Shown piece by piece: positions 21,089 through 31,420 of a stretch of 64,000 bases of DNA (position 1 is the first letter of the stretch; each line of letters begins with the position of its first letter). Under the pieces are notes generated by a model. It searched no databases. It had not been told where the DNA came from and saw only the letters and a list, made by a program, of their open reading frames with translations. Made by a program: the position numbers and the translations under genes. The DNA comes from Bicyclus anynana (taxonomy: Eukaryota; Arthropoda; Insecta; Lepidoptera; Nymphalidae), in contig NC_069087.1 of NCBI RefSeq assembly GCF_947172395.1, positions 15,561,889 to 15,625,888 of the forward strand. Direction: 5' to 3'.

Positions 21089-21345
21089 TCAAACTGATAA
21101 TTTTTCACCAATGGAAAGCTACATCATCAACGAACAACATAGACCACATTTCATCCCCTCATTGGAAATTATATTATGTATTTTCATTGGAAAGGGAAGT
21201 ACGCGTAGTGAAAACCGCGGGGGATCTCCCAGTAAAATCATATCATAAAACTATCTTCATCATAAATTCTGAAGTTTAAGTAGGTATTTAAAATACAACG
21301 AAACAACGTTTTAAATAGGTGCTTGTGCCGTGTAAGTAGGTTCTT
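21089..21345 (+). repeat. Third copy of part of the duplicated 2.2-kb segment
   Basis: Matches 10035-10280 and 12200-12450 closely (AAACTGATAATTTTTCACC, AGTACGCGTAGTGAAAACCG, GTGCTTGTGCCGTGTAAG). The piece is therefore a dispersed repeat, and part of the tandem duplication is itself transposable-element DNA. Confidence 0.8.
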
Positions 21346-21668
21346 ATAATTTTTTATTGTGTAACTATTTTGCTCCGTAATCAGTGTTTAATAAGAGAGA
21401 AGGATATATTATCCATAATATTATGTAGATTTCGAGAAGAAGAGATTATTTCAATTTCGAGGGCGCAAAATGTTATATTTGTGATACTAATATTTCAAAC
21501 AGAAATGTAACATATATTTTGCAAATACCGTAACCTCCATAAATTTTGTAATGTAAGCTTAGTTTTCGCCTAACGCTTTCTTTTATCCTTTTTGTCACGT
21601 ACCTTTATCGTAATGTGTATGTGGTATAATGTCGGGAATACGAGAAGCAATATGACATTTGTACAATG
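21346..21668. other. AT-rich sequence, nothing recognised
   Basis: No supported feature. Confidence 0.4.
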
Positions 21669-21676
21669 TTTTAGAG

Positions 21677-22116
21677 CAGGTGCACACGAGCGGTGCGGCG
21701 CCGCAACGTTGTTATGTTGCAGCAACGTTGCGTCGTTAATAAATTAATGTTGTGACGCATAAACAACTGGGGGCCTAGGCGCAGTTTGATACTGTTAACC
21801 TCACGTAACGTAAACGCGAATTTCTAAGGAATTGAAACAGCGCCATCTAGTGGCACTACTGCACAACTGTTTCAATTCCATATAAAAATTGCGAAAACGT
21901 CAACGTGATAGTAACAGTATGAAAATATTGAAAACTCCCACTAGGCACACTGAGCGGTGCCGGTCCGACATCGCAACGCATTTAGCCCTCCCCGCCTCGT
22001 CTCGGTGGTTGCAAGTCCGGTGCGGCGCCGGCGTGACATACCACATAATATTTCTATGCAAAACGACGCACCGCTCTGGCGCCGCACCGCCGCTGCAACG
22101 CATCGTGTGCCCCCGC
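21677..22116. mobile_element. GC-rich MITE, hAT-like
   Basis: Ends pair as CAGGTGCACACGA..GCGGTGCGGCGCC against the inverse of GGCGCCGCACCG..TCGTGTGCCCCCGC. Flanks TTTTAGAG (21669-21676) and TCTTAGAG (22117-22124) agree at 7 of 8 bases, consistent with an 8-bp target duplication. The core is rich in GCAACG/CGTTGC words. Overlapping open frames on both strands are by-products of this composition. Confidence 0.6.
21790..21919. repeat. Nested fold-back element
   Basis: Arms TACTGTTAAC..TCACGT..AATTGAAACAG and their inverse (GGAATTGAAACAG core exact) enclose about 26 bases with GCCATCTAGTGGC. It sits inside the GC-rich MITE and looks like a separate small hairpin insertion. Confidence 0.55.
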
Positions 22117-22124
22117 TCTTAGAG

Positions 22125-23017
22125 ACCGTTGTAGCACCCCATTTAGATAAGTTGTTTTTGTCAGCCGTCAATTTTAACATACTCTACTCAAACAGTTAGT
22201 TTTTTGAGCCAAATCAGTATAGTCGAAGGAAAATTCTGAACGATAGTTAATTTGGCGTAGAATAACATTCCAATCGAATGTCAACATCGAAAGAGTTGTC
22301 ACAAATTTCTTTCCGATTTGACGATTTTTCTCCAAAAACTGACATCTTGTCTAGACTAATAAGTTTCACAAAAATCCAATAATAAATAATTTATGTTACA
22401 TATCATGAATTTTGAAACTTTTTCATTAAACATACAGATACTCGTAATAATTTACCCAATAAACTTCTGTGACAGTAAATTATTATTGATATATTTATGA
22501 GCTTACAAGCTCTACCTACTTGAGATGTGTTTCTGTGTTTGTGAGCTATTTCATTTTCTCATTTGTGTATTTGGAAGTTATAATAATATAACCCATAATC
22601 CATTAACGCTGCCACGCATTTCTAAATCCGGTGATAAGCAGACTTTCGATGTTACCTTATAAAAAGTTACTATTTATTAAAATGGGAGGTAGTATTGTAA
22701 TTATTGATCAAAAATTGTTTAGTGTAGACATGGAGAACATGTCGGACTGGGGCAGATAAATGTTAATGCAAGGATCCTTTAAACCTACACCCAAGGTCAC
22801 AAGTCCTGCGACCTGATCGAGGTGTTTCCTCTACCACAAAATGGTGGCACAATCACTATCGCTGCTACCCTCCACGTTGTAGTAGGCTACGTCTAATAAT
22901 TAAGTTTTTGACTATGATGTTTTTAAGTAGGATACCATAGAACAATTCAGACTCGACAAAAACCATACCTAGGTTTTAGTCCTGTCTGAATATTAATTAG
23001 TCCGTTTCTATAATTAA
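22125..23017. other. AT-rich sequence with repeat D at 22745-22880
   Basis: Mostly unremarkable. At 22770-22820 CTTTAAACCTACACCCAAGGTCACAAGTCC matches the repeat D core (inverse of 23380-23405). Confidence 0.4.
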
Positions 23018-23110
23018 GCGGTGGACTATTAGCCTATCCCTCTAATTTTGAGAGGACACATGTGCTCAGTGGTGAATCGCATATGGGTTGTTAATGACGG
23101 TGATGATGAC
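23018..23110 (+). repeat. SINE-A, 3' end only
   Basis: GTGGACTATTAGCCTATCCC to ATATGGGTTGTTAATGACGGTGATGATGA, ending in the family's ATG-rich tail. Confidence 0.7.
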
Positions 23111-23334
23111 TTACTTACATTTTTAAATATTAAATCTAGATAATAATGGGTTTTTTAAGAGCTTCCCTAGGTCCAAACACGTTATTATGTTGCTCCTACC
23201 AAGGTTTTCGTCTATGTTCTGACTTGTTATGGAAGAGCGAAGACGTCTAACTGTTGCAAAAGGCAAAGAAGCCATAAAAGTTGTTACCAGAGAGACGAAT
23301 AACTTTGCATTGCATGAATTCACCGTGCACGTGC

Positions 23335-23470
23335 CGGGTCCAGTTCGCGTTGTAGAGGGACTCCGAGCAGAGTCCTGGACTTGTGACTACAGGATGTAGG
23401 GTTAAGGAATTTCTTGACGATCAATGAACACTCCTCTCTTCCGCTCGTGTTGTTTTCCCTGCCTAGCCAA
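23335..23470. repeat. Dispersed repeat D
   Basis: GTCCTGGACTTGTGACTACAGGATGTAGGGTTAA and the ACACTCC-TCTTCC block match 6040-6120. Confidence 0.5.
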
Positions 23471-23534
23471 ATTTGGTAAGATTCTATTAGAGCAGCTTTG
23501 GATACCCGTTCACTTGCTGCAGTTCTAGAGAGGC

Positions 23535-23715
23535 TTTTTTTATGCTTTACAAGTTAGCCCTTGACTACAATCTCACCTGATGGTAAGTGATGATGCAGTC
23601 TGAGATGGAAGCGGGCTAACTTATTAGGAGGAAATGAAATTCCACACCCCTTTCGGTTTCTACACGGCATCGTACCGGAACACTAAATCGCTTGGCGGTA
23701 TGTCTTTGCCGTTAA
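23535..23715 (-). repeat. SINE-B, head-truncated
   Basis: Poly-T start, then the TTAGCCCTTGACTACAATCTC block through CGCTTGGCGGTATGTCTTTGCCG; the tRNA-like head is lost where it meets the LINE fragment. Confidence 0.85.
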
Positions 23716-23970
23716 GGAAACCGGCTAAGGTCTTTAAGCAAGTTATAGAGAGATTTTGCTGGTAATCCTCTCGCACCTACTTCTACGGAGTACAGACTAA
23801 CTACATAGCCCTTTAGAGTTAGTTCATTTGTTAGGTCATAATATTTATTCACTTTTATATTGTGGTCCTTCGGAATGTTAGTCTCCCACGGCACAGTAAG
23901 CTCAACAAGTATTATATGCTTAGTTTGTTTGGAGGAAAAAAGGAAAATATCTGATCCAGATCTTGAAACT
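23716..23970 (-). mobile_element. Retroelement C-terminal fragment
   Basis: The minus-strand frame continues upstream of the nominal Met as VSRSGSDIFLF..HIILVELTVPWETN and then VNKYYDLTNEL..VEVGARGLPAKSLYNLL. This pattern (a VELTVPWE block, then KYxxLxxEL and VEVGARG) is familiar from the C-terminal part of invertebrate reverse-transcriptase polyproteins. Truncated at both ends. Confidence 0.5.
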
Positions 23971-24582
23971 ATTTTTATTTTTATGTACTTTATATCCTAA
24001 CTTCTATTAGTTTACGAGAACGCATACAAATCTACAATCTACATGAAAATTTATATTTTTTAGAGAATACTTTAGACATTACTTGAAAATAATGATAAAA
24101 TATTCGTATTAATTAAATAAACAAAGGTAATTTTATATTACCTTAATACGCACAAATATTAATTAAAAAGTTACAGTCCAATTTCGGGGATTAATAATAT
24201 TAACGATTATAACATTATTAACGGACGTTGATTTCTTCATCAAAAAGTCATTAACGGGAATGGAATAAATTTAAATTTGTTTTTGTTACACAAATTACAG
24301 TTATTACAAGTTGTTTGTGTTACATCAAGCCACGGGGCTTGTAATAAGCGTACAACAATTACCGATGTTTTAAGGTTTACTCGGGACTAAAAAACAACAA
24401 ACGTTGTTATTCTTCGGACTACAACTTTTCTCAACGTACGAATGCTTGTAACGTAGAAGAGAATGGACAAATTGTGTGGGTTCTGTACCACAAACGTTTC
24501 AAATTGTGTGTACATACAAAGATCAATTGCTTAATTTTATTTTATGACGCAAAGGATGAGAGACGTAGGTATAGAAAAAGCT
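23971..24582. other. AT-rich sequence, nothing recognised
   Basis: No supported feature up to the hairpin array. Confidence 0.4.
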
Positions 24583-24845
24583 ATGAATCGTTAATTTTGT
24601 TAACTTTGAATTATACACTAATTCAAAGTTAACAAAATTAACGATTCATATGTTTTTATTTTTACTTAGTTTCTTTTAGTTTTATGAATCGTTAATTTTG
24701 TTAACTTTTAATTACACACAAATTCGAAGTTAACAAAATTAACGATTCATATGTTTTTATTTTTATTTAGTTTCTTTTAGTTTTATGAATCGTTATTTTT
24801 GTTAACTTTGAATTACACACTAATTCAAAGTTACCAAAATTAACG
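24583..24845. repeat. Tandem array of 101-bp hairpin units
   Basis: Three units begin at 24583, 24684 and 24785, an exact 101-bp spacing. In unit 1 the 30 bases from 24583 pair perfectly with the inverse ending at 24649 (about 7-base loop). A T-rich spacer (TTTCTTTTAGTTTTATGAATCG) separates units. Units 2 and 3 have a few changes, and unit 3 is cut off near 24845 just before a SINE. Confidence 0.9.
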
Positions 24846-24849
24846 AGAA

Positions 24850-25010
24850 AAGTTTCCTCACGATGTTTTCCTTCACCATTTGAGATACGTGATATTTATT
24901 TTCTTAAAATGCACACGACTGAAAAATGGGAGGTGCAAGCCCCGGACAGAATTCAAACCTACACCCTCCGGAATCGGAGGCAGCGGTTATACCCACTGGG
25001 CTATCTCGGC
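24850..25010 (-). repeat. SINE-A, tRNA-like half
   Basis: Minus strand: GCCGAGATAGCCCAGTGGG head with a degenerate B box (GGTTTGAATTC), down to the CATCGTGAGGAAACTTT block. The 3' half is missing. Confidence 0.8.
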
Positions 25011-25343
25011 ATGAAGAAGAAGTAATACCTCTATTAAATAATTTCCGTACTGGTTCAGTGAAATGATAAATCTATTTATTTGACAAATAACAACGAGTAA
25101 TCGTCTTAACCCTTTTCTGTTACGGTGACAGGCTATAAGCAGGCCGACAGTTTGTTGAGCCAAATATAATCAAAGTCTAGACAAAAAGATAAGTTGGACA
25201 AGCAGCTTGTATTAATTATAATTTGCGTACAATTTAATACTCGCTAGACAAAACAAAGACGGTCAACTGTATAGAACGAGAATGAGTGGGGTTAGGTCAA
25301 ACTTACTAAACTATATAAATATTCATCACTATTAGCCTATTTT

Positions 25344-25947
25344 ACTCTTTGATTCGTGTATTCTACCAGTTTTGACGTATGAATGCCAAACATGGAGCCT
25401 AACAAAACAAAACATACGCAAACTTGAAGTCTGTCAGCATAGCATGGAACGCAGCATACTAACGTAAACGTCTAGAAGGCAGGAGGGGTTTTTAGCCGGT
25501 AAGAGTCCGGCACTACCAAAATAAAAAAAAGCATAGCATGGAACGCAGCATACTTAATATAAAATTAAGTGATAAAATTAAACTCTTTACTATAAGAAAC
25601 GAAACTAAAATAACTGATGTCACATGCTGCATTAAAAGCTAAAATGGAAGTGGTAGGACATATGATTCGAAGTAGAAAGGATAAATGGTCAAGAGACATA
25701 ATAGCTTGGTACCCAAGGCACCACAAAAGAAACAAATGAAGACAGCGTCGTAGATGGGAGGACAATGTCAGAAAAATAGCAGGTGTCACTTGGAATAGAC
25801 ATGCAAATAACTGTTTAGTGTGGCGGGCTCTAGGAGAGGCCTATGCTGAAAAGCACGACAATCTCAACACGCCGGTGTCAATGAAATTTTGTAAATATTT
25901 TAAAGATATTTGTGATTGTTTAGTAAAGGCTTTATATTATTATCATC
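25344..25947 (+). mobile_element. RTE-like LINE, 3' end
   Basis: Translating across frameshifts gives motifs NIKLSDKIKLFTIRNETKITDV, AWYPRHHKRN, RRRWEDNVRKIAGVTWNRHA and WRALGEAYAEK, typical of the C-terminal tail of insect RTE-type reverse transcriptases. The tail is ATT/ATC-rich. A 10-bp AGCCTATTTT occurs at 25334 and 25948 and may be the target duplication. Broken by a 69-bp insertion at 25461-25529. Confidence 0.7.
25461..25529 (+). mobile_element. 69-bp retroposed LINE tail with 25-bp target duplication
   Basis: 25436-25460 and 25530-25554 are the same 25 bases (AGCATAGCATGG..GCATACT). Between them lies 69 bp containing TTTTTAGCCGGTAAGAGTCC and ending in an A run. The insert resembles a severely 5'-truncated non-LTR retrotransposon tail. 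Confidence 0.75.
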
Positions 25948-25954
25948 AGCCTAT

Positions 25955-26276
25955 TTTTTTTATTCTTTAGTTAGCCCTTGACTACAATCTCACCTGATGG
26001 TAAGTGATGATGCAGTCTAAGATGGAAGCGGGCTAACTTATTAGGAGGAGGATGAAAATCCACACCCCTTTCGATTTCTACACGGCATCGTACCGGAACG
26101 CTAAATCGCTTGGCGGTACGTCTTTGCCGGTAGGGTGGTAACTAGCCACGACCGAAGCCTCCCATCAGCCAGACCTGGACAAATTAAGAAAATCTCAATC
26201 TGCCCAGCCGGGGATCGAACCCAGGACCTCCGTCATGTAAATCCACCGCGCATACCACTGCGCCACGGAGGCCGTC
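25955..26276 (-). repeat. SINE-B, full length
   Basis: About 320 bp from the T-rich tail to the head GACGGCCTCCGTGGCGCAG (reverse strand), with B box GGTTCGATCCC. It includes the CCCCTTTCG segment missing from some copies. The best reference copy in this window. Confidence 0.95.
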
Positions 26277-27409
26277 AAAATTTTACTGGGCTTTTGCAGG
26301 CTTTACTTTGGGAGACTTAGGCTATGTTGATGACAATAACCAGGTCGGTGGCTCAATGTAGGAGATCCGGGGCATGGGATATAACACCTTTCATTGTTTT
26401 TTTCTGGAGTGATCGAAACTCGAACCCATTAAAGTCTGAATCCGCATACTCATATTAATAACACATAGACTATAATTTTAATTCCGGGAATGAAGTCCCG
26501 AGCCGCCTGTATTCAGTATTAGTAAAGCTCTTTTCTAAAAAAAGGAAGCTTTCATCTTGTCTCCATATTTTTACCATCAACTTTTATTTTATTTAGAGAC
26601 ATTTGAAAACCCTAAAGAAAATTTCGTTGAGTAAAAATAATGATCAAATTAATGGACTGTTTACAGCTTCAAACGAAGTAATACTGAATGGTTACACTTT
26701 GAAATGAAGATTTTGTGTTTTATTTCCGGTTTATTCAATTACATTTGTTCATAATTAATTATACTTAAAGAGTCTCATCCCGCTATTATATCTTTCAAAG
26801 TAAAAAATAAATGCCGCGAAAATATTTCTTTATTTAGAATGTGAGTACTTTTAGAACCATTTCGGGGCTTATAATTCGTTATTCCGTTCGCTTTTCCTGT
26901 TCCACGAATTTGTTTTTCCTTTCTTCTTTAAAGTACTTAAATTTTAAATAAACTGGAGCTTATTTTAGAGTACTCAATAACCTAATTACGAAAGGTAAAA
27001 ACGTAGAACACGAAATGCTAAGCGGGGTAAAATATTTATTGTCTAGGTCTTTTATGTTTTGAAAAGTTCCTTCTTGACTGCGATGTCACAGGATGTTTTA
27101 AACAAATTATTTAACGATTTATGTCAGAATAATAATGGTATTGGACTGGAATCGACTGTTTAATGTACTCTTTGATACACGGAGCAGAGAATACCAAATA
27201 ATCAATTCTGAGCTCATTTTTGTTGAAATTTCCTTGGCTGAAAGAAATATTCAATATTACATAGCCCAACACAAGACTTTGTGATACACAGCCTTAAAGG
27301 CTAATCTATGGACCATCAAGACAGAAGTCTCTGCTGCGGACCATTAAAACAGGCTGATGATAATTGCTGATATACATAGATTCTCGTCTTACCAACATAA
27401 AATTGTACT
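26277..27409. other. AT-rich sequence, nothing recognised
   Basis: No repeat family member, RNA gene or exon that I can support. Confidence 0.4.
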
Positions 27410-28126
27410 ACTACGGTACTGTCTGCCTATGTTGCCATAATGCTCATTACGATGCACAGGCAATTTTTGGAGCAATTATTGCCCGACAACATCAATCTGT
27501 ACCAATTAGTAGTGCAATCTAGAGCAATTTCAATTAAATTCGCCAATTGTTTTGGCAATATTGTCTCAAATGGATCTGTAAGTCTATCTATACTTATGTG
27601 ACGCTGTATGTAGCACTTCTAGAACACGACTCGACATTAAAGCTCTGTAAAATTGTAATAAAATAATTCCAATTCCACAAAGAAGACGTAGTCCCTATTA
27701 CCATGAATGGCAACGGTAGAATGTCACAACGCCTCAGTTACTACGTGCCTATGTTACCCAAAAGCTTATTACGATGCCCAGGAAATTTTTGAACAAGCAA
27801 TTATTTCTCGACAACGTGGAACTATACCAATTATTGGAGCAATATGCATAAAATTCGGCAAATGTTTTGGCAACATTGTTTCGAATTGCTCTATAGGTCT
27901 ATGGTATGTATACATACAACTTCTAGAACACGACTCGACATTTAAGCAATATAGAATTGTAATAAAAGAATACCAATTCCACAAAGAAGACGTAGTCCCT
28001 ATTACCGTGAATGGCAACGGTAGGACCTCACAGCAGCTCAGTTACGGCGATATTGGCGGTACTACGTGCCTATGTTACCCTAACGCTCATTACGCAGACT
28101 ATTATTGCCATCTCAGTATTCTATAG
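27410..28126 (+). repeat. Unclassified 321/322-bp tandem repeat, partly open
   Basis: GCCTATGTT recurs at 27425, 27747 and 28068 (spacings 322 and 321) with long matches between units (ATTACGATGC-CAGG-AATTTTTG; CTTCTAGAACACGACTCGACATT; CACAAAGAAGACGTAGTCCCTATTACC). Two full units and a partial third. The second unit and start of the third lie in a 139-codon frame (27707-28126), but the first is frameshifted and the unit length is not held to a multiple of three. I do not recognise the peptide. Confidence 0.75.
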
Positions 28127-28381
28127 ACGCGTTTGCATCACGTTCGCACGTCTCGCAGCCCGTACGTAGGCATCTAATCACGCGAAATGGCGTAATCGTC
28201 TACGTTCATGTTATGTATTAAAATTTAAAGGCAATGTTCTCTGCGACAACGGATAGGGGTGGGTGAGTTTGTAATGGGTCGTTGAGTAAATTTTATTGTT
28301 ATTAACTTTGTTTGTCTTAAGTTATGCGAATGTTATTGTAATTGTTATACGACGAGTATGTCTTTTTATGTCCTAATTTAT

Positions 28382-28642
28382 TCATCATCATTTTTCAACC
28401 AATCCACTGCTGGACCTATGTTCAGTACTCTGTACAAGTACATTTATGAGGACTCCTTGTTAGTCGCTTGATGTCATTGGTCTATCCAATAAGAGGTGGA
28501 TCATTTTGGCTCATCGGTTTTCCATCGAATCTTCTATATGTACCCCGCCCATTGCCACTTCAGCTTCGCGAGTCATTGAGATATGTCGATGACTTGTCCT
28601 TCTGCGTATTTCCTCATTTCTAATTCGATCACGCAGAGGTAC
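28382..28642 (-). mobile_element. RTE-like LINE fragment
   Basis: A diverged copy of the sequence at 32994-33294: CATCATCATT tail, CCGCCCATTGCCACTTCAGC, TTCCTCATTTCTAATTCGATCACGC. Frame-broken. Confidence 0.7.
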
Positions 28643-28786
28643 TCAGAGTCCAAGTGTATTAGTTCCTGAGTTTAGCGCTTTCAGACATTAGGTTTAGTTG
28701 TTTCTCGCGGGAAAACGTAGGAACAAACATCATTTGTACCAGTTTAGAAGTAATATTACATACAATGCTTGCCAACGCTCATTGAA

Positions 28787-28875
28787 GCAGCGAAGTCAAA
28801 GTTCCGTATCCCCTCACTTATAAGAAGGCAGACCTGGCCCTACGAGTCCTTCAAAATGGTCTGATAATGATGACA
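28787..28875 (+). repeat. SINE-E, 3' end
   Basis: AAAGTTCCGTATCCCCTCACTTATAAGAAGG..CAGACCTGGCCC followed by an ATGATG-type end; compare 4660-4715 and 41462-41527. Confidence 0.45.
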
Positions 28876-29144
28876 ACCTGCATACAATAAATTACATGTT
28901 CACCTGACATACTCGTATGAATAAAACACTCTTTTATATTATGGATGTTTATTTTATGAGCGATATCGAAGCCATCACTTCAGTTTCGATAGGATGAGTG
29001 CCGTAGGGCGAAGCCAATTCTGTAGGTAAGGGGCAAAAGGGTCAAGTGCCCTTGACGTGTCGAGCTTCTTGTACTAGGTAATGTGGAGAGAGGTTATTGT
29101 TAAAATTGTATGCTGTAGATACTCGTATATCAGACGATGTATTG
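28876..29144. other. Nothing recognised
   Basis: No supported feature. Confidence 0.35.
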
Positions 29145-29270
29145 AAGTCTCAATAGCTAAACGGTGCGGAACCCATCACCAAGAGGTCGTGGTTCGATCA
29201 TCGCTGTGATATTGAGGTACCCACTCAATAGTCTTTTCAGACTAATTGGAGGGGAATTGGAATATTGGTG
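29145..29270 (+). repeat. SINE-F
   Basis: tRNA-like head with TCTCAATAGCTAAACGGTG and B box GGTTCGATCAT, then TACCCACTC and ATTGGAGGGGAATTGGAATATTGG. The same order of blocks is found inverted at 59592-59742. Confidence 0.65.
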
Positions 29271-29835
29271 TATACTAATATTATAATGAGGAAAGCTTTG
29301 ATTGTTTGCTTGTTTTTTATCTAATTAATAGGCTTCGAAACTACTAAACTGATTTGAAAAATTATTTTACTTTTTGGAAGTTGCACTATCCCCGAGTGCT
29401 ATATTTTTGACGGCCTCCGTGGCACTGTGGTATGCGTGGTGGATTTATAAGACGGAGGTCCTGGGTTTGATCTGCGGCTGGGCCGATTGAGGTTTTCTTA
29501 ATAGGTTCAGATCTGGCTGGTGGGAGGTTTCGGCCGTGGCTAGTTATAAAGACGTACCACCAAGCGATTTAGCGTTCCGGTATGATGTCGTGCAGAAACC
29601 GAAAGGGGTGGATTTTTATCCTACTCCTAGCAAGTTAGACCGCTTCAATCTTAGATTGCATCATCACTTGCCATCAGGTGAGATTGTAGTCAAGGGCTAA
29701 CTTGTAAAGAATAAAAAATATATATATATTTCAAAAAAATTAGGGAGCAAAAATAGGGGTAGGATAGGGTAGTTGTAGGGTGGGAGTAGAATAGGTAGGC
29801 AGGAAATGAGTCAAAGCGAAGCTTGACCGGGTATT
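29271..29835 (+). mobile_element. Helitron-like element split by a SINE
   Basis: Starts TATACTAATATTATAATGAGGAAAG and carries CGAAACTACTAAACTGATTTG. After the SINE-B insert at 29409-29719 the body resumes with GGGAGCAAAAATAGGGG and ends around TTGACCGGGTATTATC. The 3' end is degraded. Confidence 0.5.
29409..29719 (+). repeat. SINE-B, full length, nested
   Basis: GACGGCCTCCGTGGCACTGTGG head, B box GGTTTGATCTG (decayed), body with the CCGAAAGGGG segment, tail CTTGTAAAGAATAAAAAAT. Confidence 0.9.
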
Positions 29836-29962
29836 ATCTAAAAATTATGTAAAATGTACTAGCTCCATTCCTCTCTGGAATATTTAATAGTTCAGTTTTA
29901 GTAAAAAACTGTATACAAGTATGCAAGAAGACTGGTTGTCCAATGTGGAAATGCAGCTAGTA

Positions 29963-30277
29963 TCGTCGTTATCAACCCATACACGGCTCACTGCTGAGCT
30001 CGAGTCTCCTCTCAGAATGAGAGGGGACTCGAGAGGGGTTAGGCCAATAGTCCACCACGCTGGCCCAACGCGGATTGGCAGACTTCACACGCAGAGAATT
30101 AAAAATTCTCTGGTATGCAGGTTTCCTCACGATGTTTTCCTTCACCGATTGAGACACGTGATATTTAATTTCTTAAAATGCACACAACTGAAAAGTTGGA
30201 GTGCCCCGGACCGGATTCGAACCCACACCCTCCGAAATCGGAGGCAGAGGTCATATCCACTGGGCTATCACGGCTCT
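29963..30277 (-). repeat. SINE-A, full length
   Basis: About 315 bp. Head AGAGCCGTGATAGCCCAGTGG, B box GGTTCGAATCC, body GGTGAAGGAAAACATCGTG and CCGCGTTGGGCCAGCGTGG, ending near ATAACGACG. A short duplication of GAGAGGGGACTCGAGAGGGG sits in the 3' half. Reference copy for the family. Confidence 0.95.
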
Positions 30278-30326
30278 TAGCCGTAGCCAGTATACTTGCC
30301 ACCATTTCACGTGGGCATGATTTATA

Positions 30327-30667
30327 AAATAAATATATAAAAAAAAGTCTTTTATTTCCATTACTAATATACAATTTTGTGAGAATTACCTACTTTTTAA
30401 AGATTAGTATCTAAGTAAATATTTTTATGGTATTTATTTAAAAAATCTATATATTGCTGGAACCTCCCTCAGGTAAAGGCCTCCTCCAAAGATTTCCATT
30501 TTTCCCGGTCTTGTTTGTCTTGTGGGCCTGCAATTTTTTTAATATCATCGTCCCATCTAGAGTATGGTCTACCTCTTTAGCGTTTGCCCGCTGGACCTTT
30601 CCTATGGACCTATGATGGGTTTTTGTCGATCCTTTGTCTTTGAGTCTGGCTATATGCCCAGCCCATT
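30327..30667 (-). mobile_element. Truncated LINE with 16-bp target duplication
   Basis: GTGGGCATGATTTATA occurs at 30311-30326 and 30668-30683, flanking 341 bp. The minus strand starts in a reverse-transcriptase C-terminus (WAGHIARLKDKGS..THHRS), reaches a stop near 30450, and continues through a 3' UTR with AATAAA to an A/T-rich tail. Clearly a 5'-truncated LINE integration. Confidence 0.85.
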
Positions 30668-30692
30668 GTGGGCATGATTTATATACTCGTAA

Positions 30693-30927
30693 CTAGCTGA
30701 CGCCGCACGGTTTCACCCGCGTGGTTCCCATTACAGTAAGAATACGGAAATAATATATAGCCTTCCTCGATAAATGGGCCCTACTGGTACTACTGGTCCG
30801 ATTTAAAAAATTCTTTCAGTGTTAGATACACTGAAAGAATTTTTTAAATCGGACCAGTAGTTCCTGAGATTAGTGCGTTCAAACAAACAAACCCTTCAGC
30901 TTTATAATATTAGTATAGAAGTATAGA
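30693..30927 (-). mobile_element. Helitron-A with internal palindrome
   Basis: CTAG at 30693 and TCTATACTTCTATACTAATA at the other end (minus strand). A segment has been copied in inverted orientation inside it: 30789-30822 and 30828-30861 are perfect inverse copies. Confidence 0.8.
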
Positions 30928-31317
30928 TTATTAGGATCGAGTATGTTTGATTAAGTTTCTTATTGTATTTTTTTTAGTTTGTCTTGATATTTATTTTTTT
31001 TATTCCCAAAAGTGGTTTTATTTCAATTCTAATGTTAGCTTTGATAGGTTTGCTCATAAGTAAACTAAATATCTACTACATTATCTATTATTCTATCTAT
31101 TCAAAGGAATTTCGGAGTTCAGATTTCATAAAGTCTTTTTGTACTAAAAATAAAATGAACTTTACGGTATATTTTTTCTTGTATAAATAAATTAAAATTG
31201 TTCTTTGTTAAGTATAGTTTTTAGAAATATAGCAGGTTCTTTTTATTCTAAGTTTTTTTTTGTTTTTTAGCAAAAAAGTTTTATAACGGCTCTTCTCAGT
31301 AATCATTGCTATAGACA
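30928..31317. other. AT-rich sequence, nothing recognised
   Basis: The open frame at 30984-31190 is hydrophobic by base composition only. Confidence 0.35.
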
Positions 31318-31420
31318 TGTCTAATTTGACTATATGGAATCGGATCACGAGACCCGGAGTTTGAATCATCATCAGTTACACCTACGGAACCGATTAATCT
31401 AATATCACGGCATATCCTCA
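31318..31420 (+). repeat. SINE-E, tRNA-like head
   Basis: GACTATATGGAATCGGATCACGAGACCCGGAGTTTGAATC aligns with 59750-59795 (GACTATATGGCTTCAGATCGCAAGACTGGGTTTGAGTCC). Confidence 0.5.

Noticed and set aside
21889..22199. Overlapping open frames on both strands
   Set aside because: By-products of the GC-rich MITE; no consistent peptide.
24583..24845. CRISPR-like array
   Set aside because: Only three units, the spacers are the same T-rich sequence, the repeats are long palindromes, and the genome is eukaryotic.
27707..28126. 139-codon frame as a gene
   Set aside because: It lies in a tandem repeat whose first unit is frameshifted; no family match, no splice support.
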